64,000 bases of DNA from Devosia litorisediminis (lineage in GTDB: Bacteria > Pseudomonadota > Alphaproteobacteria > Rhizobiales > Devosiaceae): positions 310,001-374,000 of the forward strand of contig NZ_JAGXTP010000001.1 in NCBI RefSeq assembly GCF_018334155.1, in the 5' to 3' direction. A model generated the notes under the pieces. That model worked only from the letters and a program-made list of their open reading frames with translations, had not been told where the DNA came from and made no database searches. Every line of letters begins with the position of its first letter. Positions within the stretch are counted from its first letter, which is position 1. This document shows positions 42,104 to 51,873 of this stretch, piece after piece. A program made the translations under genes and the position numbers.

Positions 42104-42934
42104 TTACTTTACAGCGCCGAAGGTGAGACCGCGGACGAGTTGTTTCTGGCTGAACCAGCCCATGAGGAGGATTGGCGCGATGGCCAACAGGGAGGCAGCC
42201 GATAGCTTGGCCAGGAACAGACCCTGCGGAGAAGAGAATGAAGAGATGAAGGCTGTCAGTGTGCCTGCGCGGCCCGAGGTCAGCGTGATGGTCCAGAAGG
42301 CTTCGTTCCAAGCCAGGATGACGTTGAGCAGCAGTGTCGAGGCAATGCCGGGGACAGCCATGGGCACCAGCACATGGACAATCTCGTTCCAGAGTTCAGC
42401 GCCATCCATCCGGGCGGCTTCGAGGATATCGACCGGGATTTCCTTGAAGTAGGTGTAGAGCATCCAGATGATGATCGGCAGGTTGATCAGCGTCATGATG
42501 ATGGTCAGACCGTGCACGGTGTCGAGCAGGCGCAGATCGCGGAAAATAAGATAGATGGGGATCAGCACGCCGACGGCGGGCATCATCTTGGTGGATAGCA
42601 TCCACATCAAGACGTCCTTGGTGCGCTTGGTGGGTGCAAAGGCCATGGCCCAGGCTGCAGGGACGCCGATGACCAGGCCCAGCAGGGTTGAGCCGACCGA
42701 CACCAGGATCGAATTGATGGCGTGCTTGAAGTAGTCCGAGCGATCCTGAACGTCGACGAAGTTTTCCAGCGTGAAATTCTGCGGGAAGAAGGTCGGGGTC
42801 GAGGCAATCGCCTCAGCCTCGGTCTTGAAGGCCGTCAGGATTGTCCACAGGATCGGCGCGAACAACAGGAGCGCGACGGTCCATGCGGCGATGGTGAAGC
42901 CAATCTTGGTGGGAACAGAAGCGGTGCGTGCCAT
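42104..42934 (-). CDS. smoG: Polyol ABC transporter permease (SmoG/MalG-like)
   Basis: A 276-residue permease with six spans. The ATPase-coupling EAA loop is [31 protein letters not shown], and the N-terminus [27 protein letters not shown] is typical of the MalG family. It starts 12 bases after smoF and ends 11 bases before smoK. Confidence 0.9.
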   Translation of the reverse strand: MARTASVPTKIGFTIAAWTVALLLFAPILWTILTAFKTEAEAIASTPTFFPQNFTLENFVDVQDRSDYFKHAINSILVSVGSTLLGLVIGVPAAWAMAFAPTKRTKDVLMWMLSTKMMPAVGVLIPIYLIFRDLRLLDTVHGLTIIMTLINLPIIIWMLYTYFKEIPVDILEAARMDGAELWNEIVHVLVPMAVPGIASTLLLNVILAWNEAFWTITLTSGRAGTLTAFISSFSSPQGLFLAKLSAASLLAIAPILLMGWFSQKQLVRGLTFGAVK

Positions 42935-42946
42935 GATTGAGCTCCC

Positions 42947-43819
42947 TTACGCGTCGAGGTTCTTGCCAACCGCACGCATCAGGAAGATGGCGACGATATT
43001 GGCGATGATGACGGCGACCACGCCACCGGCAGAACCGGCGCCGATGTCGTTGCTCAAGATACCGGTGCGGAACACCAGGAAGGCGATATTGGTCGAGGCG
43101 TAGCCTGGCCCGCCGCCAGTGGTGACGCGGATTTCAGCGAAGATGCCGAGCAGGAAGATTGTCTGGATCAGGATCACGATGGTGATCGAGCGGGCCATGT
43201 GCGGCATGATGATATAGTAGAAGCGGTTGATGGCGTTGGCGCCATCCATCTCGGCGGCTTCGCGCTGCTCTTCGGAGAGCGACTGCAGGGCCGTGAGCAG
43301 GATCAGGGTCGCAAAGGGGAGCCACTGCCAGGCAACGATGACGATGACCGAGAACAGCGGATACTGGTTGAACCAGTCGACCGGCTGCAGACCAAAAAAC
43401 TCGTAGAGATGGGCCAGCATGCCGTAGCCGGGATGCATGAAGCCATTCTTCCAGATCAAGGCAGCCACTGGCGGCATGACGAAGAAGGGCGAGATCACGA
43501 TGATGCGCAGAATGCCCTGGCCCCAGAGCGGTTGATCCAGCAAGAGGGCCAGAAACGTGCCGCCGATCACCGTGATCAGCAAGACCCCGCCGACCAGGAT
43601 CAGCGTATTGAGCAGGGACTGCATGAAACTGGGGTCGCCAATGACATAAGCGTAGTTCGCCCAGCCCGCAAAGCCGGTCATCATCGGGTTGATCAGGCTG
43701 TAGTTCTGGAAAGAGAACCAGATCGTCATGGCAAGTGGAACAGCCATCCAGAGCAAGAGCACGATGACGGCTGGGGCCATCATGATGCGGGAGAGCGTTC
43801 GGGTTTGGGCGGTGGCCAT
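42947..43819 (-). CDS. smoF: Polyol ABC transporter permease (SmoF/MalF-like)
   Basis: A 290-residue permease with six spans. Its coupling loop is EEQREAAEMDGANAINRFYYIIMPHMARS. The ATG at 43819 has GGAGGAAGC directly upstream; an upstream in-frame ATG at 43921 would add 34 hydrophilic residues without ribosome site. A 229-base gap with hairpin potential separates it from smoE. Confidence 0.9.
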   Translation of the reverse strand: MATAQTRTLSRIMMAPAVIVLLLWMAVPLAMTIWFSFQNYSLINPMMTGFAGWANYAYVIGDPSFMQSLLNTLILVGGVLLITVIGGTFLALLLDQPLWGQGILRIIVISPFFVMPPVAALIWKNGFMHPGYGMLAHLYEFFGLQPVDWFNQYPLFSVIVIVAWQWLPFATLILLTALQSLSEEQREAAEMDGANAINRFYYIIMPHMARSITIVILIQTIFLLGIFAEIRVTTGGGPGYASTNIAFLVFRTGILSNDIGAGSAGGVVAVIIANIVAIFLMRAVGKNLDA

Positions 43820-43977
43820 TGCTTCCTCCAGTGGCCAGATCCGTCTGGCCGGGTCTTTGAAATCAGACCCCAAGGTGAACTTGCCGGTGATCGGCTCTGC
43901 AAGCTCACCATGGCGTCTCATGTCATGGTGATGTCAGCGTCAGTTTCGGGGCAGCCTCGGCAATTGAGGGGCGCCGT

Positions 43978-44024
43978 CCGCCTGAGGGCGGTTGGTGCAG
44001 CCGGGCGCCGAAGCGTCCGACTGC
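43978..44024 (-). other. Hairpin-forming gap between smoE and smoF
   Basis: Within the 229-base gap 43820-44048 two stems can form: CCGCC-TGAG-GGCGG (43978-43991) and GCAGCCGG (43997-44004) with CCGACTGC (44017-44024), the latter with one wobble. They probably protect the binding-protein message or reduce read-through. The rest of the gap holds no recognised element. Confidence 0.45.
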
Positions 44025-44048
44025 ATGGAGGTCGGGAGGGGAACCGAC

Positions 44049-45356
44049 TTACTTGATGTAGCCTGCGCGGGTCATGTCGCGGGTCGCTGCGTCCTGCGCC
44101 TGGGCCAAGGCATCATCTGCCGACATCTGACCAGCCAGCGAGGCTGAGAAGATCTGGCCGATATTGGTGGCGATACCCGCAAATTCGGGGATGGCCACAA
44201 ACTGCACGCCGACATAGGGGACCGGCTTGACGGTCGGGTTGGTCGGATCAGCAGAGTTGATGGAGTCCAGCGTCATCTTGGCGAATGGCGCGGCTGCCTG
44301 GTACTCAGCGTTTTCGTACAGCGAGGTGCGGGTGCCGGGAGGCACGTTCGCCCAGCCTTCGTTAGCTGCGACAGTGGCGAGATAGTCCTTATTGGTGGCC
44401 CAATTGATGAACTTCTCTGCTGCCTCTGGGTTCTGGCTGCTGGTGGGAACGGCCAGCGACCATGCCCAGAGCCAGTTGCCGCGCTTGCCCAGACCATTAT
44501 CGGGTGCAAGAGCGAAGCCAACCTGATCGGCGACAGTGGAATCTGCACCGGTCACGAAGGAGGCAGCAACGGTGGCGTCGATCCACATGCCGCACTTGCC
44601 CTGCTGGAACAGGGTCAGGTTTTCGTTAAAGCCATTGGAGGATGCGCCGGCGGGGCCCGCGTCATTCATGATCGAGAGATAGGTGTCGAGCGTGGCTTTC
44701 CACTCGGGCTGATCAAACTGGGGTGTCCAGTTTTCGTCGAACCAGCGGGCGCCAAAGGAGTTGGACATGGCAGTCAGGAAGGCCATGTTCTCGCCCCAGC
44801 CGGCCTTGCCGCGCAGGCAGATGCCGTTGATGTCATTGTCGCGGTCGGTCATGGCACGGGCGGCTTCGCCGATGAATTCCCAGGTGGGGGCATCGGGCAT
44901 GGTCAGGCCGGCTTTTTCCATCAGGTCCTTGCGATACATCACCATCGAGCTTTCGCCATAGAATGGTGCCGCATAGAGGTGGCCATCGAGCGAGAGACCG
45001 CCGCGGATGGCTGGCAGCAGATCATCGACATCGTAATCAGCATCGGCGCTCAGGCCATCAAGTGGCACCAGCCAGCCCTGCTTGGCCCAGATCGGCGCTT
45101 CGTAGGTGCCGATGGTCATCACGTCATACTGGCCACCATTGGTGGCGATGTCGGTGGTGACGTTCTGGCGCAGGGTGTTCTCTTCGAGAACAACCCAGTT
45201 CAGATCAATACCGGTCTCTTCGGTGAAGGCAGAGGAGAGACCCTGCATGCGGATCATATCGCCATTGTTCACGGTGGCGATGGTGAGGGTTTCAGCGGAG
45301 GCTGAGGTCACGAGTGCGACGCTGAGTGCGCCGACGAGAATAGGTGTCAATTTCAT
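44049..45356 (-). CDS. smoE: Polyol-binding periplasmic protein
   Basis: A 435-residue family-1 solute-binding protein. The signal peptide ends after VTSASAE near residue 22, followed by TLTIATVNNGDMIRMQGLSSAF. Inner features such as YDVMTIGTYEAPIWAKQGWLVPL, LYAAPFYGESSMVMYRKD and GICLRGKAGWGEN match sorbitol/mannitol receptors of Rhodobacter and rhizobia. GGGAGG lies before the ATG. It is the first gene of the smoEFGK-mtlK-HAD-kinase operon, and a perfect inverted repeat (45398-45415) lies 42 bases ahead of it. Confidence 0.92.
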   Translation of the reverse strand: MKLTPILVGALSVALVTSASAETLTIATVNNGDMIRMQGLSSAFTEETGIDLNWVVLEENTLRQNVTTDIATNGGQYDVMTIGTYEAPIWAKQGWLVPLDGLSADADYDVDDLLPAIRGGLSLDGHLYAAPFYGESSMVMYRKDLMEKAGLTMPDAPTWEFIGEAARAMTDRDNDINGICLRGKAGWGENMAFLTAMSNSFGARWFDENWTPQFDQPEWKATLDTYLSIMNDAGPAGASSNGFNENLTLFQQGKCGMWIDATVAASFVTGADSTVADQVGFALAPDNGLGKRGNWLWAWSLAVPTSSQNPEAAEKFINWATNKDYLATVAANEGWANVPPGTRTSLYENAEYQAAAPFAKMTLDSINSADPTNPTVKPVPYVGVQFVAIPEFAGIATNIGQIFSASLAGQMSADDALAQAQDAATRDMTRAGYIK

Positions 45357-45397
45357 TGGTTTTCCTCCCAGTGAGATAGGCGGGCATTTGTCCCGGC

Positions 45398-45415
45398 TGT
45401 GAGCAAATACTCACA
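45398..45415. promoter_or_regulatory. TGTGAG-N6-CTCACA operator upstream of smoE
   Basis: TGTGAG (45398-45403) and CTCACA (45410-45415) are exact inverted repeats. It is the most symmetric element of the 158-base region before smoE; a shorter ATAGG/CCTAT pair lies at 45476-45494. The SorC-type regulator encoded next to it is the likely ligand-responsive binder, by position only. Confidence 0.6.
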
Positions 45416-45514
45416 CATTATGCGGCAGAGTCAAGCGTGCTATGCGTAAATCGCCTAGCAATCGTGCGGCAGGGTATAGGTAAAAATGGCCTATTTTATC
45501 GCGTTTTCAGCGCG

Positions 45515-46474
45515 TTAGAGGTGTTTCAGCAGGCCTTCTGCGGTACGTTCATCAGTTATCAAGCCGTTAACCAGTCGCCGGTTGAGTGTGGCGTGAATGC
45601 CGGGCAATTTACGCGCGCCCATGGCGATTGCCACCACCAGAGAGCCTTCTCTCGATGGAATCGGTGCCGACGCAACGCGCTCATTGGTGAGCCCTTCGAT
45701 CAGCTTGCCCTGGGCATCGAAACACCAACCGCAGATTTCGCCGACCGCGCCGGCCTTCTGCAATTCCCTGAGTTCTGCATCAGTAATGAAGCCGTCCACA
45801 TAGAGTGGGGCGTCGGGGCCGATATCGCCGATGCCGACAAAGGTAACGTCGGCCTGGGCGGCCAGAGACAGTGTTTCGCGGATCATGGGCTGCTGGTGCA
45901 GCAGCTCGCGCTCGCGCGCAGAGGAGGCGATCACCGGCAAGGGCATGGGAAAGCTGCGGGCCTTGACCGCATCGGCCATGTTGAAAATCACGTTGTAATA
46001 GGCGGCCGAACCGTCGGGCGCGATATTGCCGGTCAGTGACACCACCTTGTGATGCGGGCAATCCATGGGCATGAGCTGCTCTACTGCCGCCTTGAGCGTG
46101 CGGCCGGTGCCAATGCCCATCACGACGGGGTCTGCGCGCTTGAGCCAGCGTTCGATCTCGGCAGCGGTGGCTTCGGCCAACCCGATGGTGGAGGAGTCGC
46201 TATTGGGGTCGGAGGGGACCACTTCGACCAGATCCAGGGCAAAACGCGATTTGAGACGGCTGGCCAGATCCATGCAACGACCAATGGGGTGATCAAGCCG
46301 CACCTTGATCAGTCCTTCGCTGACCGAGAGCGAAACCAGACGCTGTGCGGCCTGCCGGGAGATGCCCAGCTGGGTGGCGATCTCTTCCTGCGTGTTGCCG
46401 GCGACATAGTATAGCCAGCCGGCCCGTGCTGCGTCATCCAGACGATTGCTGGAGGTGTCTACTCTTTGCGCCAT
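45515..46474 (-). CDS. SorC/DeoR-family sugar-binding transcription regulator
   Basis: A 319-residue regulator. An N-terminal helix-turn-helix (about 15-60, YYVAGNTQEEIATQLGISRQAAQRLVSLSV) is followed by a sugar-phosphate-binding SorC domain (VMGIGTGRTLKAAVEQL, VVSLTGNIAPDG, VGIGDIGPDAPLY). The ATG at 46474 has AGGAC upstream. It stands 158 bases upstream of smoE in the same direction and is the obvious candidate regulator of the polyol operon. The effector is probably a phosphorylated or free polyol or ketose. Confidence 0.9.
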   Translation of the reverse strand: MAQRVDTSSNRLDDAARAGWLYYVAGNTQEEIATQLGISRQAAQRLVSLSVSEGLIKVRLDHPIGRCMDLASRLKSRFALDLVEVVPSDPNSDSSTIGLAEATAAEIERWLKRADPVVMGIGTGRTLKAAVEQLMPMDCPHHKVVSLTGNIAPDGSAAYYNVIFNMADAVKARSFPMPLPVIASSARERELLHQQPMIRETLSLAAQADVTFVGIGDIGPDAPLYVDGFITDAELRELQKAGAVGEICGWCFDAQGKLIEGLTNERVASAPIPSREGSLVVAIAMGARKLPGIHATLNRRLVNGLITDERTAEGLLKHL

Positions 46475-46533
46475 TAGTGGTCCTGCATCGTGTGTCCGGA
46501 TTATTCGGCGATGCGCGGGCTGGCCGCAAGCCT

Positions 46534-47307
46534 TTATGACGGATCGCTTGGCCGCAGCGCCAATTGGCTGAGTGCAACACGGATATCGCGCTCGGTATCC
46601 TTGATGTGCACCCGCATCGCTTCGGCAGCAGTGCGACCGTTGCCGGCCTTGATGCAATCAAGGATGCGTTGATGCGCCTCAATGGTGTCATGCAGGGTGT
46701 GTCCGCGCTTCTCATGGCCGCGACGGCTGATGAAGAAGCCCTCGCGCAGCGGCTGTGACATTGCCTCGAACAGAAACCCCAGAATGCGGTTGCCACTGGC
46801 CAGAGCGACAGCTTCGTGAAAACCGACATCATGGGTGTGAAAGCCTAGTTCCTGAGCGTGCGTCATGGGTTCGCCGCGCACGCCGACAGTGTCGCGCATG
46901 CCCTGGAGTTCGCTTTCTATTGCAGCAATGGCCGCGCGTGAGGCGCGCTTGGCCGCCAGGGTGGCCGACTGCACTTCGAGCGAAAGGCGGATCTCCACCA
47001 GATCGAACAGCCCCTTGGGGTCATAGCGGATCACAGAGGTCAGGAAGTCGCCAAAGGCGGCGCCGTCGGGTTCGCGCACCACGGCCTTGCGGCCGCGCGC
47101 CAACTCGAGCAATCCACGCCCCTCAAGCAGCTTGACCGCCTCGCGAATGGTGAGCCGGCTCACCGCGTAGCGGGTGGCCAGTTCAGCTTCGCTGGGCAGG
47201 CTGGAGCCTGGGGCCAGTTCTGCCAGAATCATGCGTGCCAGATCGTCGGCAACAGCGCTGGCCGCTGTCGGCTGATCGACACGTGTGTCGCCGTCCGTCG
47301 TACTCAC
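46534..47307 (-). CDS. GntR/FadR-family transcription regulator
   Basis: A 257-residue regulator with an N-terminal winged helix (about 15-85, LPSEAELATRYAVSRLTIREAVKLLEGRGLLE) and a helical FCD domain containing the metal-binding His-rich segment ELGFHTHDVGFHEAVALASGNR. It is divergent from the chvE-gguAB unit and 59 bases ahead of the SorC gene. A perfect palindrome directly upstream (47317-47333) looks like its own operator, and the divergent sugar transporter may be a target. Confidence 0.88.
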   Translation of the reverse strand: MSTTDGDTRVDQPTAASAVADDLARMILAELAPGSSLPSEAELATRYAVSRLTIREAVKLLEGRGLLELARGRKAVVREPDGAAFGDFLTSVIRYDPKGLFDLVEIRLSLEVQSATLAAKRASRAAIAAIESELQGMRDTVGVRGEPMTHAQELGFHTHDVGFHEAVALASGNRILGFLFEAMSQPLREGFFISRRGHEKRGHTLHDTIEAHQRILDCIKAGNGRTAAEAMRVHIKDTERDIRVALSQLALRPSDPS

Positions 47308-47316
47308 TTCCCCTCC

Positions 47317-47333
47317 AAGGTATCTGATACCTT
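47317..47333. promoter_or_regulatory. AAGGTATC-T-GATACCTT operator upstream of the GntR gene
   Basis: Two exact 8-base arms (47317-47324 and 47326-47333) around one base lie 10 bases from the GntR start. The size and symmetry fit a FadR-type operator, so autorepression is likely. Confidence 0.7.
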
Positions 47334-47544
47334 TGCATAAAACGATGTCGCTTTGCGATCTTTTTCGTCAGATTTTGCCTTAGGCGAGACCAGAATAACC
47401 AGTGTCATGGCGAACTGCAATCGCCGTGGTGCGGCGTTATAATTAATATTCGACAATCGAAAAAAATGAGGGCAAGGGTCAAAGTTGCTTTACAAGGCTT
47501 GTCTGACTGTCTTAGGTTCTGCGCCGTGGGCTTGGGAGGGCCCT

Positions 47545-47560
47545 GACGGCAATCGCCGTC
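47545..47560 (+). other. Hairpin in the leader ahead of chvE
   Basis: GACGGC (47545-47550) and GCCGTC (47555-47560) form a perfect 6-bp stem with an AATC loop, three bases before the CAGGAGG that precedes the small reading frame at 47576. Confidence 0.5.
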
Positions 47561-47575
47561 GTGCAGGAGGACTCC

Positions 47576-47725
47576 ATGCAGTACAGACAGACCGTGCACC
47601 TTCGGGTGCCTGAATGGTCAGCTCTGGCCGCTGCGTCGGGTTCGAACTCGTTCGCGAGCCAAGTGCAAACCTGGCGCGCGCATGGCCTCAAGGCCTCTCC
47701 TCTGACGACCATCCAAAGCTTCTGA
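47576..47725 (+). CDS. Possible 49-residue leader open reading frame before chvE
   Basis: A short frame starting at an ATG with a very good ribosome site (AGGAGG, six bases upstream) and ending 27 bases before the chvE start. The product (MQYRQTVHLRVPEWS at its start) is soluble, without signal peptide or known family. Its unusually strong ribosome site and place in the leader suggest either a small protein or a leader peptide; it may also be fortuitous. Confidence 0.35.
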   Translation: MQYRQTVHLRVPEWSALAAASGSNSFASQVQTWRAHGLKASPLTTIQSF

Positions 47726-47752
47726 ACTCGAATTATAAAAGGGAGTCGAGAC

Positions 47753-48826
47753 GTGAAGATTTTCAAGACGCTTGCCACCGTACTGGCAGTCGGCGCAATG
47801 GCGCTGAGTGCATCTACCGCGGTGTTCGCACAGGACAAAGGTGCCATCGGCATCGCCATGCCAACCCAGTCTTCGCTGCGTTGGATTTCGGACGGCAATG
47901 AACTCAAGGCCGCTCTCGAAGGCAAGGGCTACTCGGTCGATCTGCAGTATGCAGAAGACGATATCCCGAACCAGCTGGCTCAGATCGAAAACATGATCAC
48001 CAAGGGCGTCACCGCTCTGGTCATCGCATCGATCGACGGCACCACGCTGAGCGCCGTGCTGCAGCAGGCTGCTGATGCCGGCATCAAGGTTGTCGCGTAT
48101 GACCGCCTGATCCGCGACAGCGGCAATGTCGACTACTACACCACGTTCGACAACTTCCAGGTTGGCGTTCTGCAGGCCAACTCGATCCTCAAGGGGCTGG
48201 GTTATCCCGAGAATGAAGGCCCGTTCAATGTTGAGCTGTTCGGCGGTTCGCCAGACGACAACAACGCGTTCTTCTTCTATGACGGCGCAATGAGCGTGTT
48301 CCAGCCGCTGATCGATGACGGCACCCTGGTGGTGAAGTCGGGCCAGATGGGCATGGAAACTGTTGGTACCCTGCGTTGGGACGGTGCTGTTGCACAGGCT
48401 CGCATGGACAACGTGCTGTCGGCCAACTACTCGGACGGTTCGCGCGTCGATGCAGTTCTGTCGCCATATGATGGCCTGAGCCGCGGTATCATCTCGTCGC
48501 TGCGCGGCGTTGGCTACGGTTCGGACGATCTGGCTTGGCCAATCATCTCGGGTCAGGACGCCGAGGCTCCTTCGGTCAAGGCAATCATCGCCGGCGAGCA
48601 GTACTCGACCGTTTACAAGGACACGCGTGAACTGGCCAAGGTCACTGCTGATCTGGTCGACACCATCCTTGAAGGCGGTACCCCAGAAGGCCTCGACACC
48701 ACCACCTATGACAATGGCGTCAAGGTGATCCCGTCGATCCTGCTGACACCCTATGAAGTTGACGTGAACAACTACCAGGAACTGGTTGTTGACTCCGGCT
48801 ACCTCAAGGCTGAAGACCTGCAGTAA
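47753..48826 (+). CDS. chvE: Multiple sugar-binding periplasmic protein
   Basis: A 357-residue family-4 sugar receptor. The signal peptide ends ASTAVFAQ near residue 26, followed by [22 protein letters not shown]. Sugar-site landmarks include [29 protein letters not shown] and [15 protein letters not shown]. This pattern is that of ChvE/XylF, which bind xylose, arabinose, galactose and glucose; in Agrobacterium ChvE also contacts VirA, which is not expected here. The start is GTG at 47753 with GGGAG upstream. It leads the gguA-gguB unit and is followed by a strong hairpin. Confidence 0.93.
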   Translation: MKIFKTLATVLAVGAMALSASTAVFAQDKGAIGIAMPTQSSLRWISDGNELKAALEGKGYSVDLQYAEDDIPNQLAQIENMITKGVTALVIASIDGTTLSAVLQQAADAGIKVVAYDRLIRDSGNVDYYTTFDNFQVGVLQANSILKGLGYPENEGPFNVELFGGSPDDNNAFFFYDGAMSVFQPLIDDGTLVVKSGQMGMETVGTLRWDGAVAQARMDNVLSANYSDGSRVDAVLSPYDGLSRGIISSLRGVGYGSDDLAWPIISGQDAEAPSVKAIIAGEQYSTVYKDTRELAKVTADLVDTILEGGTPEGLDTTTYDNGVKVIPSILLTPYEVDVNNYQELVVDSGYLKAEDLQ

Positions 48827-48845
48827 GCCAAGGTTTACGCCAATT

Positions 48846-48869
48846 GGGCTCCGCGGCAACGCGGGGCCC
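48846..48869 (+). terminator. Intercistronic hairpin between chvE and gguA
   Basis: GGGCTCCGCG (48846-48855) pairs with CGCGGGGCCC (48860-48869) around GCAA with one wobble, followed by TTT. It probably allows more binding protein than ATPase to be made. Confidence 0.75.
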
Positions 48870-48931
48870 TTTCCCGTCACCGGGAGATGGCGCTTGCGAG
48901 CGACGCCCGGGTGAACACGAGAAAGCAGTCC

Positions 48932-50464
48932 ATGACCAAAACCATTCTGGAGATGCGCGGCATCACCAAGACCTTCCCCGGCGTCAAGGCGCTGTCGGAC
49001 GTCAATCTGGACGTCCGCGAAGCCGAGATCCACGCAATCGTTGGCGAGAACGGGGCCGGAAAATCGACCTTGATGAAGGTGCTCAGCGGGGTTTATCCGG
49101 TGGGCAGCTATGATGGCAAAATCATCTACAAGGGCGAAGAACAGCACTTCAAGACGATTGCCGACAGCGAAGCCAAGGGCATCGTGATCATCCATCAGGA
49201 ACTGGCGCTAGTGCCGCTGTTGTCGATTGCCGAGAATATTTTTCTGGGCAATGAGCAGGCCAAAGGCGGCGTGATCGACTGGGATGAGACCCGCGGTGGT
49301 GCGCGCAAGCTGTTGGGCATGGTGGGTCTGAGCGAAGATCCCGATACGCTGGTGACCAATATCGGCGTGGGCAAGCAGCAGCTGGTGGAAATCGCCAAGG
49401 CGCTGTCCAAAGAGGTCAAGCTGCTGATCCTGGATGAGCCAACGGCCAGCCTGTCGGAGAAGGACAGCGCGGCGTTGCTCGACCTGCTGATGGAATTCCG
49501 CAAGCAGGGCATCACCTCGATCCTGATCAGCCACAAGCTCAACGAGATTTCCAAGGTGGCCGACCGCATCACCGTGATCCGCGACGGGCGCGTCATCGAG
49601 ACCATGAACACCGAAGAGATTTCCGAAAGCCGGATCATCACCTCAATGGTGGGCCGGTCGCTCGATGATCGCTATCCGGCGCGTGTGCCGCAGATCGGTG
49701 AGACGGTGTTCGAGGTCAAGAACTGGAACGTGTTTCATCCGCTGCACCGTGATCGTCAGATCATCCGCAATATCGACCTGAACGTTCGCAAGGGCGAAGT
49801 GGTGGGCATTGCCGGGCTGATGGGCTCGGGCCGCACCGAATTTGCCATGAGTGTGTTCGGCAAGTCGTATGGCCAGAAGATCAGCGGCGAGGTCTATCTG
49901 CACGGCAAAAAGGTGGATGTGTCCACCGTCGAAAAGGCCGTCGCGCAAGGACTGGCCTATGCTACCGAAGATCGCAAGACCTATGGTCTGAACCTGATCG
50001 ATCACATCAAGCACAATACGACGCTGGCCAATCTGGGCGGCATCTCCAAGATGGGCGTCATCGACGATATGGCGGAGATGGACGCGGCCAATGAATACCG
50101 ACGCAAGACCAATATCCGTTCATCGAGCGTGTATCAGGTCACCGGCAATCTGAGCGGCGGCAATCAGCAGAAGGTGGTGCTCAGCAAATGGCTGTTTGCC
50201 AATCCGGACGTGCTGATCCTGGACGAGCCGACACGCGGTATCGATGTCGGCGCCAAATACGAAATCTACACCATCATCAATGATCTGGCGGCGCAGGGTA
50301 AGGCGGTTCTGGTGATCTCTTCGGAGATGCCCGAACTGCTTGGCATCACTGACCGCCTCTACGTTATGAACGAAGGCCAGATCGTGGGCGAAATGCCGAC
50401 GGGCGACGCCAATCAAGAACATATTATGCGTGCGATTGTTCGCGCGGAAGGGAAGGCATCATGA
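48932..50464 (+). CDS. gguA: Sugar ABC transporter ATPase (two nucleotide-binding halves)
   Basis: A 510-residue double ATPase of the XylG/GguA type. The first half has Walker [10 protein letters not shown], Walker [14 protein letters not shown] and a good H-loop. The second half has a degenerate Walker A (GLMGSGRTE), signature [15 protein letters not shown] and Walker [15 protein letters not shown]. This asymmetry is normal for the CUT2 group. The ATG at 48932 gives the usual N-terminus; a GTG at 48911 would add seven residues. It overlaps gguB by four bases (ATGA). Confidence 0.93.
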   Translation: MTKTILEMRGITKTFPGVKALSDVNLDVREAEIHAIVGENGAGKSTLMKVLSGVYPVGSYDGKIIYKGEEQHFKTIADSEAKGIVIIHQELALVPLLSIAENIFLGNEQAKGGVIDWDETRGGARKLLGMVGLSEDPDTLVTNIGVGKQQLVEIAKALSKEVKLLILDEPTASLSEKDSAALLDLLMEFRKQGITSILISHKLNEISKVADRITVIRDGRVIETMNTEEISESRIITSMVGRSLDDRYPARVPQIGETVFEVKNWNVFHPLHRDRQIIRNIDLNVRKGEVVGIAGLMGSGRTEFAMSVFGKSYGQKISGEVYLHGKKVDVSTVEKAVAQGLAYATEDRKTYGLNLIDHIKHNTTLANLGGISKMGVIDDMAEMDAANEYRRKTNIRSSSVYQVTGNLSGGNQQKVVLSKWLFANPDVLILDEPTRGIDVGAKYEIYTIINDLAAQGKAVLVISSEMPELLGITDRLYVMNEGQIVGEMPTGDANQEHIMRAIVRAEGKAS

Positions 50465-51744
50465 GCACCGAAACCGCCCCGTCGGGCGCGACACCGACCG
50501 GCGAGCAGCCAAAAATCCAGGTACTTTCCGTCTGGGGCGCACTGAAATCCAACATGCGCGATTATGGCCTGCTGGCGGCACTGATCCTGATCATGCTGTT
50601 CTTCCAGTATTTTACCAATGGCGTGCTGTTCAAGCCGGTCAATCTGACCAATATCATCCTGCAGAACAGCTACATCATCGTGATGGCGCTGGGCATGTTG
50701 CTGGTCATCGTGGCCGGCCATATCGATCTGTCGGTGGGTTCGGTATCGGGCTTTGTCGGCGCGCTGGCAGCCATGCTGATGGTGGGCTGGAACTTCCCGC
50801 CGGAGCTGGCTTTTCTGGCCAATCCGTTCGTCGCAGGCGCCATCTGTATCGTGGTCGGCGCCTCTATTGGCGCGGCGCAGGGCTACCTGATCGCCTATCA
50901 CAAGATCCCGGCCTTCATCGTGACGCTAGCCGGCATGCTGATCTTCAAGGGTCTGGCTCTGGCCATTCTGGGCGGCAAGTCGGTTGGTCCGTTCCCGGCT
51001 GAATTTCAGCTGCTTTCGGCAGGCTTCATTCCCGATCCAATCGGGTCACTGACGCTGATCGAGAAGGCCGAAGGCGTGCAGCCACTGGTGCTGCATTCTA
51101 CCACCATGGTGCTGGCGATCGTGGGCATCGTGACCATGATCGTGATGTCCATCCTGGGCCGCAAGCGCCGTATGGCGCGCGGTTACGAGAGCGAGCCATT
51201 TGCGTTGTTCGTGGCCAAGAATGTCGTGATTACGGCGCTGGTGCTGTTCTTCAGCTATATGCTGGCGTCCTATCGTGGCTTGCCCAATGTGCTGGTGGTG
51301 ATGGCGATCCTGATCGCTGTATTCGTGTTCGTGACCAAGCGGATGACCTTTGGTCGCCGTATCTACGCGCTGGGTGGCAATCTCAAGGCGGCGTCGCTGT
51401 CGGGCATCAAGACCGAGCGGATGACCTTCTACGTGTTCGCCATCATGGGGGCGCTGGCCGCTCTGGCGGGCATGATCTATGCGGCGCGTCTGAACTCAGC
51501 CACTCCCAAAGCTGGTCAGGGCCTTGAGCTCGACGTGATTGCGGCCGTGTTCATCGGCGGTGCCTCGGCGCTGGGCGGTGTGGGCGCGGTGGCTGGAGCG
51601 GTGATCGGCGCGTTCATCATGGGCGTGATGAACAACGGCATGTCGATCATGGGCGTGAATATCGATTGGCAGCAGATGATCAAGGGCGTGGTGCTGCTGG
51701 CAGCTGTGTTCTTCGATCTCTACAACAAGAAGCGCGCTGGCTAG
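50461..51744 (+). CDS. gguB: Sugar ABC transporter permease
   Basis: A 427-residue CUT2 permease with about ten spans. Characteristic blocks are [58 protein letters not shown] and [19 protein letters not shown]. The protein is longer than E. coli XylH, with a soluble head of about 35 residues. It is the last gene of the unit; a strong terminator follows. Confidence 0.92.
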   Translation: MSTETAPSGATPTGEQPKIQVLSVWGALKSNMRDYGLLAALILIMLFFQYFTNGVLFKPVNLTNIILQNSYIIVMALGMLLVIVAGHIDLSVGSVSGFVGALAAMLMVGWNFPPELAFLANPFVAGAICIVVGASIGAAQGYLIAYHKIPAFIVTLAGMLIFKGLALAILGGKSVGPFPAEFQLLSAGFIPDPIGSLTLIEKAEGVQPLVLHSTTMVLAIVGIVTMIVMSILGRKRRMARGYESEPFALFVAKNVVITALVLFFSYMLASYRGLPNVLVVMAILIAVFVFVTKRMTFGRRIYALGGNLKAASLSGIKTERMTFYVFAIMGALAALAGMIYAARLNSATPKAGQGLELDVIAAVFIGGASALGGVGAVAGAVIGAFIMGVMNNGMSIMGVNIDWQQMIKGVVLLAAVFFDLYNKKRAG

Positions 51745-51769
51745 GGTCCAGCCCGAGCGTGAAGACAAT

Positions 51770-51800
51770 GGCCGTCGGGGTAACCCGGCGGCCTTTTTTT
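51770..51800 (+). terminator. Strong rho-independent terminator after gguB
   Basis: GGCCGTCGGG (51770-51779) pairs with CCCGGCGGCC (51784-51793) with one wobble and is followed by eight or more T. Confidence 0.93.
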
Positions 51801-51873
51801 TCTAGCGTTGGTGGCCGCTCCGGCCAGTCGGGTTGTTGTTGAAGTCGCCAGACGAAAGACCTATTTGAGGCTC

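Noticed and set aside
47618..49195. 525-codon frame antisense to chvE and gguA
   Set aside because: It crosses two well-supported genes on the other strand and an intercistronic hairpin; composition is that of a shadow frame.
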